Source: Amoebidium appalachense
Lineage: Eukaryota; Ichthyosporea
DNA length: 64,000 nt
Direction of reading: 5' to 3'
Assembly: GCA_963693365.1 (NCBI GenBank)
Contig: CAVNZM010000008.1
Span: forward strand, 6,758,001-6,822,000
A model generated the notes under the pieces. That model had not been told where the DNA came from. It was given only the letters and a program-made list of their open reading frames with translations, and made no database searches. The translations under genes and the position numbers were made by a program. Of this stretch, positions 26,605 through 64,000 are shown piece after piece. Every line of letters starts with the position of its first letter. Position 1 is the first letter of the stretch.

Positions 26605-28436
26605 CCATGGAGATATGTCTTATATGGCCCTTCTCTGCAGCAAGCAGGGGGATATGCCTTATATCTCGCTCCTTTCTACGACAAGCAGGGAGATATGCCT
26701 TATATCTCCCCCCTTTCTACGACAATCAGGGAGGTATGCCTTATATCTCCCCCCTTTCTACTACAAGCAGGGAGATATGCCTTATACCTCCCCCCTTTCT
26801 ACGACAAGCAGGGAGATATGCCTTATATCTGAGACTCCCCCCTTTCTACAACAAGCAGGGAGATATGCCTTATATCCCCCCCCTTTCTACAACAAGCAGG
26901 GATATATGCCTTATATCTGAGACTCCCCCCTTTCTACAAGCAGGGATATATGCCTTATATCTCCCCCCTTTCTACGACAAGCAGGGAGATATGCCTTATA
27001 TCTGAGACTCCCCCCTTTCTACAACAAGCAGGGAGATATGCCTTATATCTCGCCCGTTTCTACGACAATCAGGGATATGTCTTATATCTCCCCCCGTTTC
27101 TAAGACAAGCAGGGAACCTGATGATGAAAAGGCGTTTAACATACTAGCTTCCCCCTTTCTGCAGGGAGAAATATATATGCCTTATGTGAGTCCCTTCCTT
27201 TCTACGTGTCCGATCACGGTACGAAAAACTGACAAGCAGGGAGATACGTCTCATATGTCCCTACCTTTTTAAGACAAGCAGGAACTTCACACCTTAGTCT
27301 CGGCCTCTTCCACAACAAGCCCGGAGATACACTTTATATCTCCCCCCTTTCTACGACAATCAGGGAGATACACTTTATATCTTCCCCCTTTCTACGACAA
27401 GCAGGGAGATACACTTTATATCTCCCCCCTTTCTACGACAAGCAGGGAGATACACTTTATATATATATCTCCCCCCTTTCTACGACAAGCAGGGAGATAC
27501 ACTTTATATCTCCCCCCTTTCTACGACAAGCAGGGAGATACACTTTAAATCTCCCCCCTTTCTACAACAAGCAGGGAGGTATGCCTTATGTTTCCCACCT
27601 TTTACGACAAGCAGGGACTCGTACACTTTATATCTCCCTCCTTTCTGTAACAAGCAGGGAAATACACTTTATATCTCCCCCCTTTCTACAACATGCATGG
27701 ACATATGCCTCAGTGTCTCCCCGATTTCTACGACAAGCAGGGAGATACACTTTATATCTCCCCCCTTTCTACGACAAGCAGGGAGATACACTTTAAATCT
27801 CCCCCCTTTCTACAACAAGCAGGGAGGTATGCCTTATGTTTCCCACCTTTTACGACAAGCAGGGACTCGTACACTTTATATCTCCCTCCTTTCTGTAACA
27901 AGCAGGGAAATACACTTTATATCTCCCCCCTTTCTACAACATGCATGGACATATGCCTCAGTGTCTCCCCGATTTCTACGACAAGCAGGGAGATACACTT
28001 TATATCTCCCCCCTTTCTACGACAAGCAGGGAGATACACTTTATATCTCCCGCCTTCTACAACAAGCAGGAAGATAAAGGCTTATATCTCCTCCCTTTCT
28101 ACGACAAGGAGGGAGATACACTTTATATCCTCCCCCCCTTTCTGCAACAAGCAGGGAGATGCACCTGATGTCTCCCGGGGGCCCTTTCCACAACCTGAGC
28201 AGGGAGATACACCTTATATCTCCCTCCCTTCTACAACAAAACAGGGACATACGTCCCATATGTAGATCTTCCTCCCTTTCTAAGACAAGCAGGGAGATAC
28301 ACCTCATATCTCCCCCTTTCCTCAACCTGAGCACGGAGCATCATCATAGGTTAAGCGGCTTCAAAGCGGCCTTATATCTCCCTGCTTTAGGCTACTAATA
28401 ATTACGACAAGTAGGGAGATATGCCTTATCTTGTAG
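26605..28436. repeat. Minisatellite of about 44 units of 41 bp, each with a potential hairpin
   Basis: The unit is about 41 bases (for example GAGATA begins at 27324, 27365, 27406, 27447). It contains GGGAGATA and TATCTCCC separated by 7 bases (TGCCTTA or CACTTTA), followed by a pyrimidine-rich spacer and ACGACAAGCA. The left part (26605-27110) carries the TGCCTTA loop, the middle (27310-28110) mostly CACTTTA, and the right end is more diverged. A 248-bp higher-order unit is duplicated in the middle. Because 41 is not a multiple of 3, plus-strand frames cycle through three peptide versions without stops; this looks like a by-product, not a gene. Confidence 0.95.
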
Positions 28437-47240
<18,804 letters not shown>

Positions 47241-48727
47241 TTTCGCACCTTGTTACGACTTTCACTCTCTGGCTCAATGGCATGCTGTGCTCCAGTGCTA
47301 CTCTGCCTGCCTATTGTAGGCTTAACACAGTCGTGTCTCGCTTATGTGTGTGTGTGGTGTAATCCAACCGCGTTTCCCAATTAGACTTAAAGAACAGAGC
47401 TTTGCCAGTTTTCTATTTGCATCAAACTGCTGGATTAACGTAGTAAAAGCGCATATTCTGCCCGACTGTACCCTTGTGCTTGCCTTCGCATCTGGTGTGG
47501 GGTTTTTTAAAAGGAACGACTCTTTGGAGAGGGCAGCTCAATGGTAAGGCAGGTTGGCAAGTGCACGGAGAGAAGAAGCCTTGCAACTTCCAAAATTGGC
47601 GCTTGGATCTGAAAACATCCAAGCTTGAGTGAAACAATCATTGCATGGAGTGAAAGGAGGAAAACGGACGCAGGTACCTAATGATTGTCAAGAACACTGA
47701 ATGACAAAAAGCCAATCACATAATCTTTCTAAGTGACATAACCGAATATGGCTAATCAAACAAGTCATCGATCCAATCGTGACGATCCAGACCTTAGGTG
47801 CTTCACCGCTTCTGGCTGTGTCCGTTGCCTCACCCAGGCTTCAAGTTACACAGACCCGACGAGGGTTTGGCACAGTGACGCTACCGAAAATGAAGGTCGT
47901 AAATAAAAATGGTACGTTAAAAAAATCGAATTTTTCGAGGCGGCCGTGGTGGTTGGGGTGGGGAGTTTGTTGTTGCCTAACATCTGCTTTTTCGAACTGA
48001 CGCCTGGTAAATATAGTGGATATTGTTGGGAGGCTTGCAGTCACAATCAGTGAATTAACTTACGACCGGCCACAGACCAATCTATTCAAAGGGTACTCAA
48101 GTGAAGGCGGCATTTATGTGTACTTGTGTGTGTGTGTGTGCACGTGTAACAAAGCAAAGATGTGTGGGGGTATATACCACATGCTGGTGTGTGTGTGTGT
48201 GTGTGTGTGTGTTTGTGTGTGCGTGCGTGTGTGTGCGTGTCCCCATAATGTTGGAGTAGGTGTGCATGCTTGCTTGATGCTCTGGCATACCTACATATAC
48301 ATTTCTTGTTACATGCCTAGCCCGAATAAGAGCTGAAATTTTAAAGAGGAAAACAAAACAAAAAAACAAAAAGGTCTAGACTACAGAACAGACTAGAAAG
48401 TCAGGAGAGAGGTGTGTGTGTACGGATGTGGTGTGTGTTGTACTGTGTGTGTGTGTATGTGTGTGTGTGTGTGTGTGCGCGCGTCTGTATGTGTATCTGC
48501 GATTGTTTGAGTAAGTGATGCAACACTTTATGGGATTTAAATGGCTAAGAATGCCTGCTTGAAATGTCACCCTACCCATCCAAGGTTTTTAACGGAAAAT
48601 TCTAGCTGAAGTTGATGTCTACAAATACGCCCATCCCCACAGCACGCTTTCGAATTACGTTTCCTACTACGTTTCATATTCTTCCCCCCCCCCCCCCCCC
48701 CCCCCCCCCCCCGCGCCCAATACGAAA
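47241..48727. other. Region between the PRC1-like start and the PPR gene 3' end
   Basis: Both neighbours are on the minus strand, so this holds the PRC1 promoter side and the PPR 3' flank. (GT)n lies at 48186-48215 and 48445-48478, and a C-run at 48685-48711. CCAATCA occurs at about 47711. No gene is supported. Confidence 0.4.
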
Positions 48728-51592
48728 CTATTGCTCCCCGCCCCTCTCTGGTCTCCTCTTTCCTCTAAACCGCCTATCTTCGGGCCAGCCCTCTTTCCTT
48801 TCACCCCCCCTACCATCACGAACAAACTGCGTGTCCGGTCTTTCCCCCCTGTTAACGCTCGCCCACCCGTCCCCTCGTTCTTTTCTCCTCCTGTTTAATT
48901 CCTCCCACCGTGTGAAATCGTCGGTGATTCGTTTGTTGGGTGCAATGTCCATATCGCGCATCAACTTCTGGAGCTCTCTCACCCGTTCCTCGTTGTTGTA
49001 ACGCATGTTGACAAACATGAGGGGGGCAAATGATTTGGCGTCCAACCTCCCCTCCAGCACCGATTGCATGGTCGAGAATATTCTCTCCGCCCCCGTCACG
49101 TCCCCCAAGACCGCGCACGTGTTCAGTAGTGACGTGAAAATTTCCACCCCGGGCCTCCACCCCTCCGTCTGCATTTGCCGGAACAGGGTTTCCACCGTTC
49201 CCTGCCGCTGAAGGCGGCAGAACACGTTCACGAGGGCACGGTAGCAACTGTCGTTGAATCGCACCCCACGTTCGATTATGGAATTTAACATACTTTCCGC
49301 TTCCGCGATTTTCCCTGCTCTCGCATATGACGTGATACAGTGGATGTACGCCCGTGGATCGAGCGTAATACCGAGCGAATGAACCGCCCTAAGAGACGTC
49401 TCCAGCGAATCGAAATCGCCCGCTGCGGCGTACCCCTGGGCCATAAGCGAATACGTGGTGGCGTCCGGATCGATCCGATTATCCTCCATCTCACGCAGGA
49501 TCTCACGGGATCTCCTTAGGCCGAACTCGGATGACATGCGTATGTAGACGCTGAGAATCTCGTTGTACACACGCCGTGTGAGAGGGACACCCATCAACTT
49601 CATGTCCTCCACCACCATCTCCATACCCAACACGTCTCCCGCGTGCCCAAAAACTGTTGCTAATAGACCGTAGGTGCGCGGGCCTGGTGTGCCGTGCCTG
49701 CATATCTCGTCGAAACTCCTGCGTATGGTGGGTATGTGCACCAGGGAATAGTGGTGGGGTTGGGCCGTTGGTATCGACCCTTGCTGCTGCTTTGTCTTTC
49801 TTTGTGTGTGTGTGCCGTGTGACCCTGCTCGTTGCTGTTCCATTTGCCTCAGTTCCACGTGGTGGTCGACCACCCCCTCCAGCAGGGCGTGTGTAACGTT
49901 GTCGTCTCTCTCCGGGCACTTTGCAAGCACAGACTCCAACAGCCCCACATCCTCCGCCCTCCTGCACGCCCGCAACGCCACGCTGAGGGTTGCTGACGTC
50001 ATCTCCACACCCATCCTCTCCATCATGTCCAGAATCTCGCCTACCTTCTCCACGTCCCCTCTCGCTGCAAAAGTACTTAGCGCCGCGGTATATGCCGGGA
50101 CGTCCAAAGCAACCCCCAAACCCTCCGTATCCCGTAGAATTCCGTCTACCCGCTCCCAATCCCCGGCCCTGCCCAACCCGTTCATGACTATTTGGTAGAA
50201 CCGAGCGTCCGGAATTAGGGACCCCTCCTCCACCCTCCTCGAATACTCAAAATAGACGTCGCTCAACCCCGCAACATCGCTGACCCGCGAAAACTTCTGC
50301 GCGACAATGGTAAACGTAGCAGTGTCGGGGTGTACGCCGTCAGTGGCCATGGCCGCCAGGAGGGTGCGACATGCGGCGGGTGTTGGTGTGTGTGTGAGCA
50401 TGGTGTTGTAGTGCTGCACCGTGGCCATGCGGCGGGCACACAGGTAGTCAAAGTGCTCCTGCGCCTGTGCGTGCATGTTGCTCGTGAGCAGCCGCCGTAG
50501 CCTGTGTGCAGAGAACGTGGGTCAGCGGGGCTGTCTTCACCGTCATATCGACAGAGCAAAAAAGAAGAAAAAGGCAAAAGAATGGCAGAACCCAAAATCG
50601 AACTTCCCCTTACCCCCCCCCCCCCACATAAAAAAATGTTGGTGTGTGCAGGGCAACCAGGAAAGAAAAAACCCGGAGCCCCCCCCCCCCCCCCCCCCCC
50701 CCCCCTCCCACACACACACACATTTTTTTGTGCGTGTCTTGGGGGGGGGGGGGGGGGGGGGGGGGGGAGGGGGGGGGCTGCTGAGGTTGAGCAAAAGCAC
50801 AGGGCACCACAAGAACCCCCCCCCCCCCTCTTCCTCCCCCTTCCCCTCTCCTCTGTCCTTCTTCCCCTCTCCCTCCCTCCCCCCCTCTCTCCCTCTTTGT
50901 TGTAAGGAGCGAGGGGGTGATGCATGCGCTAATCAAGCCCGCAAGAATGAACAAAAAAAAACAAAACAGTAGCAACCAGGCACTGAGGAAGAGGACGGCA
51001 AAGCAAAACAGCAACAAGTACGTGGAGACACCAAGGACGAAAACCAGCACAGACAGAAGGAACGGAGAAGGGGGCATGAACTACATGGTGAAGTATGATT
51101 GAAGCAGGGGATTGCGGGCAGGACCTGGGGAGGAGGGGATAGAATATGTTGCAAAGTACGAAGTGCGGTCATGACGGAAAGGGGGACAGTGAGGAATGTG
51201 GTATTGGCCTTTGGGGTGGAGGGTGGGGTGGTAAGCGGGTGGGTGCTAGGTGGTGGTGGGGGTCAATAACATGAGGAGAGTAAGGGACCAGAGGACAAGT
51301 GGGAATTTGACGGCCCACAACAATGTTCTCATGTATGTGCAGACGTGCTGTGCTTAAGTATATGAATGCATACTGGTTGGTTGGAGGGAGGAGAGGGAGG
51401 CAAGGGAGAAGGGCTCAGAATGAAGAATGAATGAAGTTTTTCCATGGCTTAGAATGGGATACAGAGAAGCCATGGCAAAAAAAATGGGTATATGCAAAAA
51501 GAAAACCGCAAGCCTGTGAAAGTATGAAAAGATAATGTGAGGGAGGGGTGGAGGGAGGGGTGGGGGGCGAGTTAGGGTTGGGGTTAGGGGGG

Positions 51593-51635
<43 letters not shown>

Positions 51636-52611
51636 AGAACGATAAATCTCAATGGAAGTCAAGAATTGGAATTGGGTTTGTAGCAGAGAAAGAAAGCATA
51701 CATCAGCAATAGACGGCGCGCGCGCGCGCATCTCAATGGAAGTCAAGAATTGGAATTGGGTATGTAGCAGAGAAAGAAAGTATACATCAGCAATAGACGG
51801 CGCGCGCACGCGCGTGTGTGTGTGTGCGTGTGCGCGCGCGCGCGCACACAGATGTGCATGTATACGACTGAATGTGTCTGTTTTGATACGTATGCCAGAA
51901 TGTGCAAAGGAAACGAACAAAGAGGTACGAGAAACCCAAGGGCTACAAACACGTGTGTGAGTGAGTGTGTGTGTGCGCGCGTGCACGTGTGTGTGTGTCC
52001 TCACGTATGCCAAAATATGGGAGGGAAAAAAACAGAAGAGGCAAATTAAGCTCGATGGGCTACACAGGAGTCTGGTTGGAGAGAAGAAATGGAAACAAAA
52101 GCCGTTGAAAAGAACGGAGCAGTCAAGCGACCAGGAACCATGGAAAACAAACTGAACATAGGCTTAGAAGACGAGGGGAGTTGGTGGAAGACAGAAGGTC
52201 AGAAGAAAAAGGAGAAGGAGACAAAGAGAGGCAGGCACCACACGGCTGCCGAAAAGAGGGAGATCAGCAGAGGAGAGATGGAAAGAGGTGGAGCATGGGT
52301 GAGGGGTAGTAATGCATTAGAGGGTGGAAGGGGGAGATATGGGATGAGCGGGGGGGAGGGGGAGGTTATAACGTGCTAGAGGGTACGAAAACTAACTCGA
52401 GAGGGGGAGGGGCGGGGGGGGAGAGAGTTGGCTGTGAAATGGTGAGCAAGGAGTGGTAAGAGGAAAGAAAAAGTGGAGAGGAGGGGGGGCGAGAGAGGAA
52501 AGGGGGGGACGGGGGGGAGGGAGGGATAGAGAGAGTGTGAGTGAAAGAGAGAGAGGGACAGGGAGGGAGGGAGTAAGAGAGAGAGATAGAGGGACAGGGA
52601 GAGAGTGAGGG

Positions 52612-52697
<86 letters not shown>

Positions 52698-52698
52698 G

Positions 52699-52730
<32 letters not shown>

Positions 52731-53282
52731 ATGTGTGTGTGTGTGTGTGTTTGTTTAGAATGAACAGCGAGTGCTTGTGTCATGGGAGTCACGATGTCAC
52801 TACATTGCTCCTGTGAGTGAGGGTTGTGGACTTGCTTATACACTGGTGTGGTAGTGATAGATAGTGATAGGCAACCATGTCCCACTCTTAACACATCAAA
52901 CCTTCCTGGTTACCACCGGGATTGTAACAAACAGCACCATCAGGCACAGGAAGAAAGCACCAAGCACGGCACAGAGCACACACACAGCCATCACAGACAC
53001 CCACCTGAGTGTTGCCTTTACAGCCGCACCCTTATCGTTTGTGCTCGGCGGCCTGTCTGGGGGTCTTCCGGCCGAGGCAGACGTGCAGGGTCGGGCTGTG
53101 AGCGCGCCCACAAGGGGGGACACCGTGACCGTGGACGTGCACAACTGAGCACGCAGGGGATCGGAGGGCACGAGGGAGGAGGGGGCGGGGCCTATGCTCC
53201 GCACAGACAGAAATAGGCGGAGAAGGAGGGTGTGTGCGTGTGCTGAGACAACGGACGACCGTTGCAGGAGCGAAAGAACCAT
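48728..53282 (-). CDS. Pentatricopeptide-repeat (PPR) protein, 2 exons, probably mitochondrial
   Basis: Model (minus strand): 53282-53005 and 50501-48728; 2,052 nt, 683 aa. The split codon (AG|G) restores Arg and the frame. The second exon holds many 35-residue PPR units, for example TYSLMAQGYAAAGDFDSLET, AYIHCITSYARAGKIAEAES, CYRALVNVFCRLQRQGTVET and IFTSLLNTCAVLGDVTGAER; each is a helix-turn-helix pair that reads one RNA base. The N-terminal exon (MVLSLLQRSSVVSAHAHTLL, then LRLFLSVRS) is Arg/Ser/Leu-rich without acidic residues in the first 40, typical of a mitochondrial presequence. PPR proteins act in organellar RNA processing, stability or translation. A short Gln-rich insert (RKTKQQQG) interrupts the repeats, and the C-terminus is a basic Arg/Gly/Glu tail without repeats. 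The 2.5-kb intron is repeat-rich. An alternative start at the internal ATG (50476) would drop the presequence. Confidence 0.85.
50612..50905. repeat. C-run/G-run clusters in the PPR intron
   Basis: C-runs at 50613-50626, 50679-50705 and 50816-50828, and a G-run at 50741-50767. C- and G-runs facing each other could form hairpins in the transcript. Confidence 0.85.
51646..51810. repeat. 84-bp tandem duplication ending in CG dinucleotides
   Basis: Copies start at 51646 and 51730 (ATCTCAATGGAAGTCAAGAA in both) and end in GACGGCGCGCGC. They differ at two or three positions. They lie in the PPR intron, beside a G-run (51596-51634). Confidence 0.9.
52500..52750. repeat. (GA)n with AT and GT repeats in the PPR intron
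   Basis: Interrupted GA from 52500, pure (GA)n 52614-52684, then (AT)n 52700-52713 and (GT)n 52714-52750. Confidence 0.95.
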
Positions 53283-59724
<6,442 letters not shown>

Positions 59725-60076
59725 TTTGTATTTTTCCCTGTGCACTGAGTTCCCATACCCAATTTTTCCCTTGGTGATTTCTGACGCAGGTGTAAATTAT
59801 TAGGACCTTTCTGCTTGTGCATCCCGTGAAGCGAGGTGTGTGCCTTCTAAGTGCGAACGATATGATAAATTATGGCTGTCGGTTTTCTATCCAGTAGTGG
59901 GGGTTTGTTTGAAGTGGTAAGCTCAATAATACACCTTAACGTTTGCACGTTTGAACTTAAACATGGGCTTGTCCTGGACCGGGAAATCAGGGGCCACACA
60001 TTCGCGCAGGTGCAAACGCATGTACACACACAGTGCAAACACACACATACGGTGCCAATTGTGTCCATGTCCATCT

Positions 60077-60082
60077 AATAAA
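60077..60082 (+). promoter_or_regulatory. Candidate polyadenylation signal of the Rac gene
   Basis: AATAAA lies 353 bases after the Rac stop codon, in a region of ordinary composition. It is the first exact hexamer on the plus strand that I see downstream of the gene. Confidence 0.5.
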
Positions 60083-60300
60083 ACCCTTTCGGCATGCATG
60101 CAAACTTCACTCACAAACATGTACACAGGTAAGAATTTGACCATTTATGCAGTGGCTATGCAAATCCTGGCTGCAATTCTAACGGAAACCCCCCCCCCCC
60201 CCCCCCCTCCCCCCCCCCCCCAATCACCACCATCTCCCAGACATTATCATATTCATGCACACACAGTCACACGCACGCACATACACCCAACCACACACAC

Positions 60301-60367
<67 letters not shown>

Positions 60368-60980
60368 CACGTGCACACAGACGAACGGATGGCCACGCAA
60401 AACACAGAGACAACTGGCATTGTGGCACACATGGACACAAAGGCACACGCGCACGCACGTGTGCACACATCTACAGAGAGAGAGAGAGTGCCATCGACAA
60501 CTTCAAGCAGACCTAACAAGCACCAGTTTAGTAGCGCATATGCCAATAGAATGTTCGAATTTCTCACAGCTGCATAGTTCACAAACCAGAGTTTCAAACT
60601 AGTTGTATTACGTCTATTATCTTAGCCTGCCTCTACACACTCAAAGCTGCTTAGCAAACCGGCCGGCCCGGCCACAGAATTAGTCATAAGACTCTCTGTG
60701 TATATAGCCCTACCCTGCACGTAAGTCCATAGTAATGAATACCAACTTGATAATGAGAAGAGTGCTGAGGTTGCGAATCCGAAAAAGAGGACTGACCGGA
60801 AGAAAAAGAGGACTGACCCAAGGGGGATCCGGAGCTTCCCCCGGCGGGGGGGGGGGGGGGGGGGGGGGGGGGCAATTAGAGTTCGAAACACCTGAACTCT
60901 TCAACCCCACAAGGGTCTATTCAGATCTAAACCCGCAGCTGCAGCTGCCTAAATTTTTAGACCTCCTAAAACAGCCGCCT

Positions 60981-61021
<41 letters not shown>

Positions 61022-61790
61022 CCTCCACCGCCACCACCACCCTCACACAGTACACCCCACCCAAACACGTGCACACACCCACACACCCACCACCTCCCTC
61101 AGCTGTACCTCCCAGCTTCAACGTTCTTCAAAAGGCAGCTACTACTTCGGATTAATACTGCGTGTTCATCTTGGTTCATCACACCGTGCCACGACCAGCT
61201 AATGTTAGCTAGGATTGAATGATGTCCTTGCATATATTCTGCACCCTGTGAGCTTCTACGTACGGCCGTGAAGTAGATACACAGCTGGTTCGAACACGTA
61301 CTCCTTCTGTCCACGTATCCTGTTTTAATTATGGTGAAAGTAACGCGCACGCATATCATGCGCATTCTGGCCGCATGATGGTGGCTGCGCCGCGGCGCCT
61401 GCTGCCGCAGCTGCAGCTGGGCTGGGGCAGACTGCACAATTTCGGAGAACTTACCATATATGGAAATTTAGCATTTAAAATCGCATTTTGATTGGCTTCT
61501 CATAATGGTGGATACATCCCCCGAAACTATTAATCAACTACAGCTTTTCTTTTACGTACACACACACACACACACACGTGACACGGGCCCAGGCCCAGCT
61601 TTAAATTTGCAACATCATACCATTGCAAAACAAGCGGCTATACCGTGATAAATTCAGCTGACTATAGAGACATATGCACATTTTGTCCAACACATATTAT
61701 GCCTTTAAAAGATCAAGGTCTTTGATCGAAAAAGGCTGGCCGCTGAACGCCTAGCTATTATGTATCTCTGGAAAATTTGAAAATATTAGT

Positions 61791-61821
<31 letters not shown>

Positions 61822-63235
61822 CACACTTTTTATTGCGTGGACCCTGCCGGAGGCCCAGCCACACTCGACGGCCTACTGCGTTTTCCAGCGCAGCCAATCA
61901 AATGCAGCCAGTGGCATATGTACATGCTAGGCAACAATGAGCGTCATCATAGTATATGACACCCTTATAACATAGGCTAGCAGAGGCTAGCACCGGTAGG
62001 GATCCGAAAGAAAGTTAAGACACCGGATCACAATATCATACTGTGCAGCATTAATAAGGTGATCTAGGATAGTCATTTTTAAAGCGGATATATTGAGGAA
62101 GAGAGGAAGAAAAGAGAATAAAACCGCCAATAACCTCCGGTTCTAATACGTTAGCTAACAGCCTTGCACTTATTGATAGATATGCAGCCGCGAGTAAATA
62201 CAATAGGGTATCTTTGAAACTTTACATGCATGATCATTCATGATCACACTGATCTAATTCATTGTACCCGCTGATGTAGCAGACACTCGTAACAAGAGGG
62301 TGAAATAAAGACGACGAATCCACATCTATTTACAAGCTTTTTTGTGGAAAGTTTGAGGACAAAAGTGGCACTAACGGTGATGAAAACGAGAATGAATCGA
62401 ATGACAACACTAATTAGGTGACACCCAGTTTCTCTGGGGAGATTAACGTTACACACGACGATTGGGCACAGCCTAATTGCGTAAGAAATCATTGGTTCAG
62501 GCAGTTGACTTGCTAACACCCCAAACCTCTTCACTGTGAATACGTATACCGCCATTTGCACTCTGTGAATCTACACAGCATTGTAAGAATCGGTAAAAAT
62601 ATATAAGATATCCAAGGAGTACTTAATATGCTAAAATCTCTTTTAGTTACCTTAATTAAGGGAATTAACAAGCGAAATTTGATCTTTGTAGATCCGGTGC
62701 GTTTTGTTCATGTTCGTCTTGAAGAGAGCCATGGAGTCTAGGGTGAATGCTGCCAGATGAACGAGATGATCTCCCAGTTCGACGCGTCGACGGTCGAGTA
62801 CTCCAGTACAGTCACTCGGCCTCGCACAAGGCAGTGCAACCGAACCTTCAAACCTCATATCATTTTCCCCATTTCACTGCTGTGTCTAGGGAAGATCAAG
62901 AGTGCTGCTTGTTGTGTTATGGCTGTGTCTGCTCTCTTTATTCCTTGCTATCTGAGCCATTGGTAGCAACGCCAATAGCCGTGAACCAAAGTCAGCTGAC
63001 TTTAGTGGACTATATGAACCAGAATCTGAGAGGACGTGTTAAGCACAGAGAAACTTACATTACTATACGCCGTGCCTTGTAAGTTGGTTGCTCAGTTCGG
63101 TTCATTCGATTCAAGACTGTCGTACTTAGTGACATTAGAATACCCGCGTGAGTGAGCATAATCGTCCCTCCGGTGCAACGAGTATAGGTATGTCTGACGT
63201 GTTAATGAACGTGCTTGTTAAACTGTGTCTGTGCG

Positions 63236-63267
<32 letters not shown>

Positions 63268-64000
63268 ACTGCTCTTCCAGCGCCTTGGACTGTGGGTGTT
63301 TGTCTGCTTTTACCGCAACGTCGTAGGCTGTCTTGAGTGTTTTAACATGGAGTCCGTGTGAGCACCGGTCCAAGTCTTTGTACCAATATTTGGGTGCTAG
63401 TGCTTGAGTGGGTATGCGTTTGTCTTGGGTCTCTGTATGTGTGGTAGAATTCTTTTGTTGTACGCTTTATGCGCCTAACAACGTGCATTCTGGACGATGG
63501 TAGATATATTTCGAAGTGTAATTATGTGCACATCACCTCTGTTGTGTGAGTGTGCTTCCAACTGTGAGCTTAACACCACACTTCGTTGTAAGCTCACACC
63601 GAGCGAGAGCAACTTGACATACACAAGTACTGGGTAAAAATTTGCCGGGTTACAGAAACAGGGATTGAAGGATAGAGGCGGGTGGTAGTGGTGGTGGTGG
63701 GGGGGGGGGGGGGGGGGGGGGGGAGGGAGGGGGGGGGGGGGGGGAAGAGCAGGATGGGCATGAAGAGTGGGAGGATGGGTGTGTGTGTGTGTGTGAGGGA
63801 TGGGGGAGGGGAGGGGGCTGCTGTATGTGGAGAGCTCCTTTTTGTTCTTTTGCTTGAAAGATTCCTCCCTTTCAAGCTCCAGTAAAAGTGAGGCAAGGTG
63901 CATCTGGCAGCCTATACCTCCTCTCATCCACTTTGCTGCCCCCCCCCCCCCCCCCTCCCTCCCTCCCTCCCCCCCCTTCCGCAGCACGCCCCAAGCACCA
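60083..64000. other. Intergenic DNA, no gene seen
   Basis: Repeats: C-runs 60190-60222, (CA)n 60309-60365, a tandem pair of GGAAGAAAAAGAGGACTGAC-like units (60780-60822), G-run 60845-60871, C-run 60984-61018, T-runs 61798-61820 and 63238-63266, G-runs 63699-63742. 61200-63230 is AT-rich and single-copy-looking. Open frames at 62259-62561 (-) and 62747-63082 (+) show no family resemblance and have weak or no ATG starts. Confidence 0.5.

Noticed and set aside
26605-28436. CRISPR-like repeat array
   Set aside because: Unit and spacer are both repeated, there are no unique spacers, and the genome is eukaryotic.
51575-51600. Telomere-like GGGTTAGGG words
   Set aside because: Only one or two imperfect units next to a G-run; no array.
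62259-63082. ORFs of 100 aa (-) and 111 aa (+)
   Set aside because: Neither has a convincing ATG or a recognisable motif, and composition does not differ from surrounding AT-rich DNA.

Overview
This is a eukaryotic window. Genes are split by many GT-AG introns, coding density is low, and the non-coding DNA is saturated with long C/G homopolymers, (GT)n/(CA)n and (GA)n microsatellites. The protein set points to an opisthokont, most likely a unicellular relative of animals: a Rac-type Rho GTPase, a PRC1/Ase1/MAP65 spindle cross-linker, a divergent T-box transcription factor, a PPR protein and a membrane-anchored GH19 chitinase-like protein. T-box genes are known from animals, from several unicellular holozoans (including ichthyosporeans) and from a few early fungi. 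An ichthyosporean-like genome is my best guess, but it is an inference and no species is claimed.

Layout: 604-2112 (+) BTB(T1)+propeller pseudogene. 5874-10168 (+) four-exon GH19-like ectoenzyme with signal peptide and C-terminal membrane anchor. 11984-12384 foldback element built of small palindromes. 13590-14053 (+) small two-exon unknown gene. 17574-20894 (-) six-exon T-box gene. 26605-28436 minisatellite of 41-bp hairpin units. 31158-47240 (-) PRC1/MAP65 gene with at least 17-18 exons. One of its introns carries a plus-strand coding remnant (about 43330-44161) and a MITE-like element (44895-45496). 48728-53282 (-) two-exon PPR gene with a presequence-like N-terminus. 55986-59724 (+) three-exon Rac gene, divergent from the PPR gene. 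59725-64000 no gene seen.

The gene models were built by hand: exons were accepted where the protein family continued across GT-AG sites and the codon phases matched. For T-box, GH19, PPR and Rac every junction is phase-consistent and the models close from ATG to stop. The last exon and 3' end of the PRC1 gene are not resolved. The genes do not form one pathway. Rac and PRC1 are cytoskeletal, and the others are nuclear (T-box), probably mitochondrial (PPR) and cell-surface (GH19).

The most unusual signals are (1) introns whose sense strand starts with a C-run or (GT)n and ends in (CA)nCAG; (2) the palindrome-of-palindromes foldback element; (3) the hairpin minisatellite; and (4) about four-fold excess of the word CCAATCA/TGATTGG, inside exons as well as outside them.
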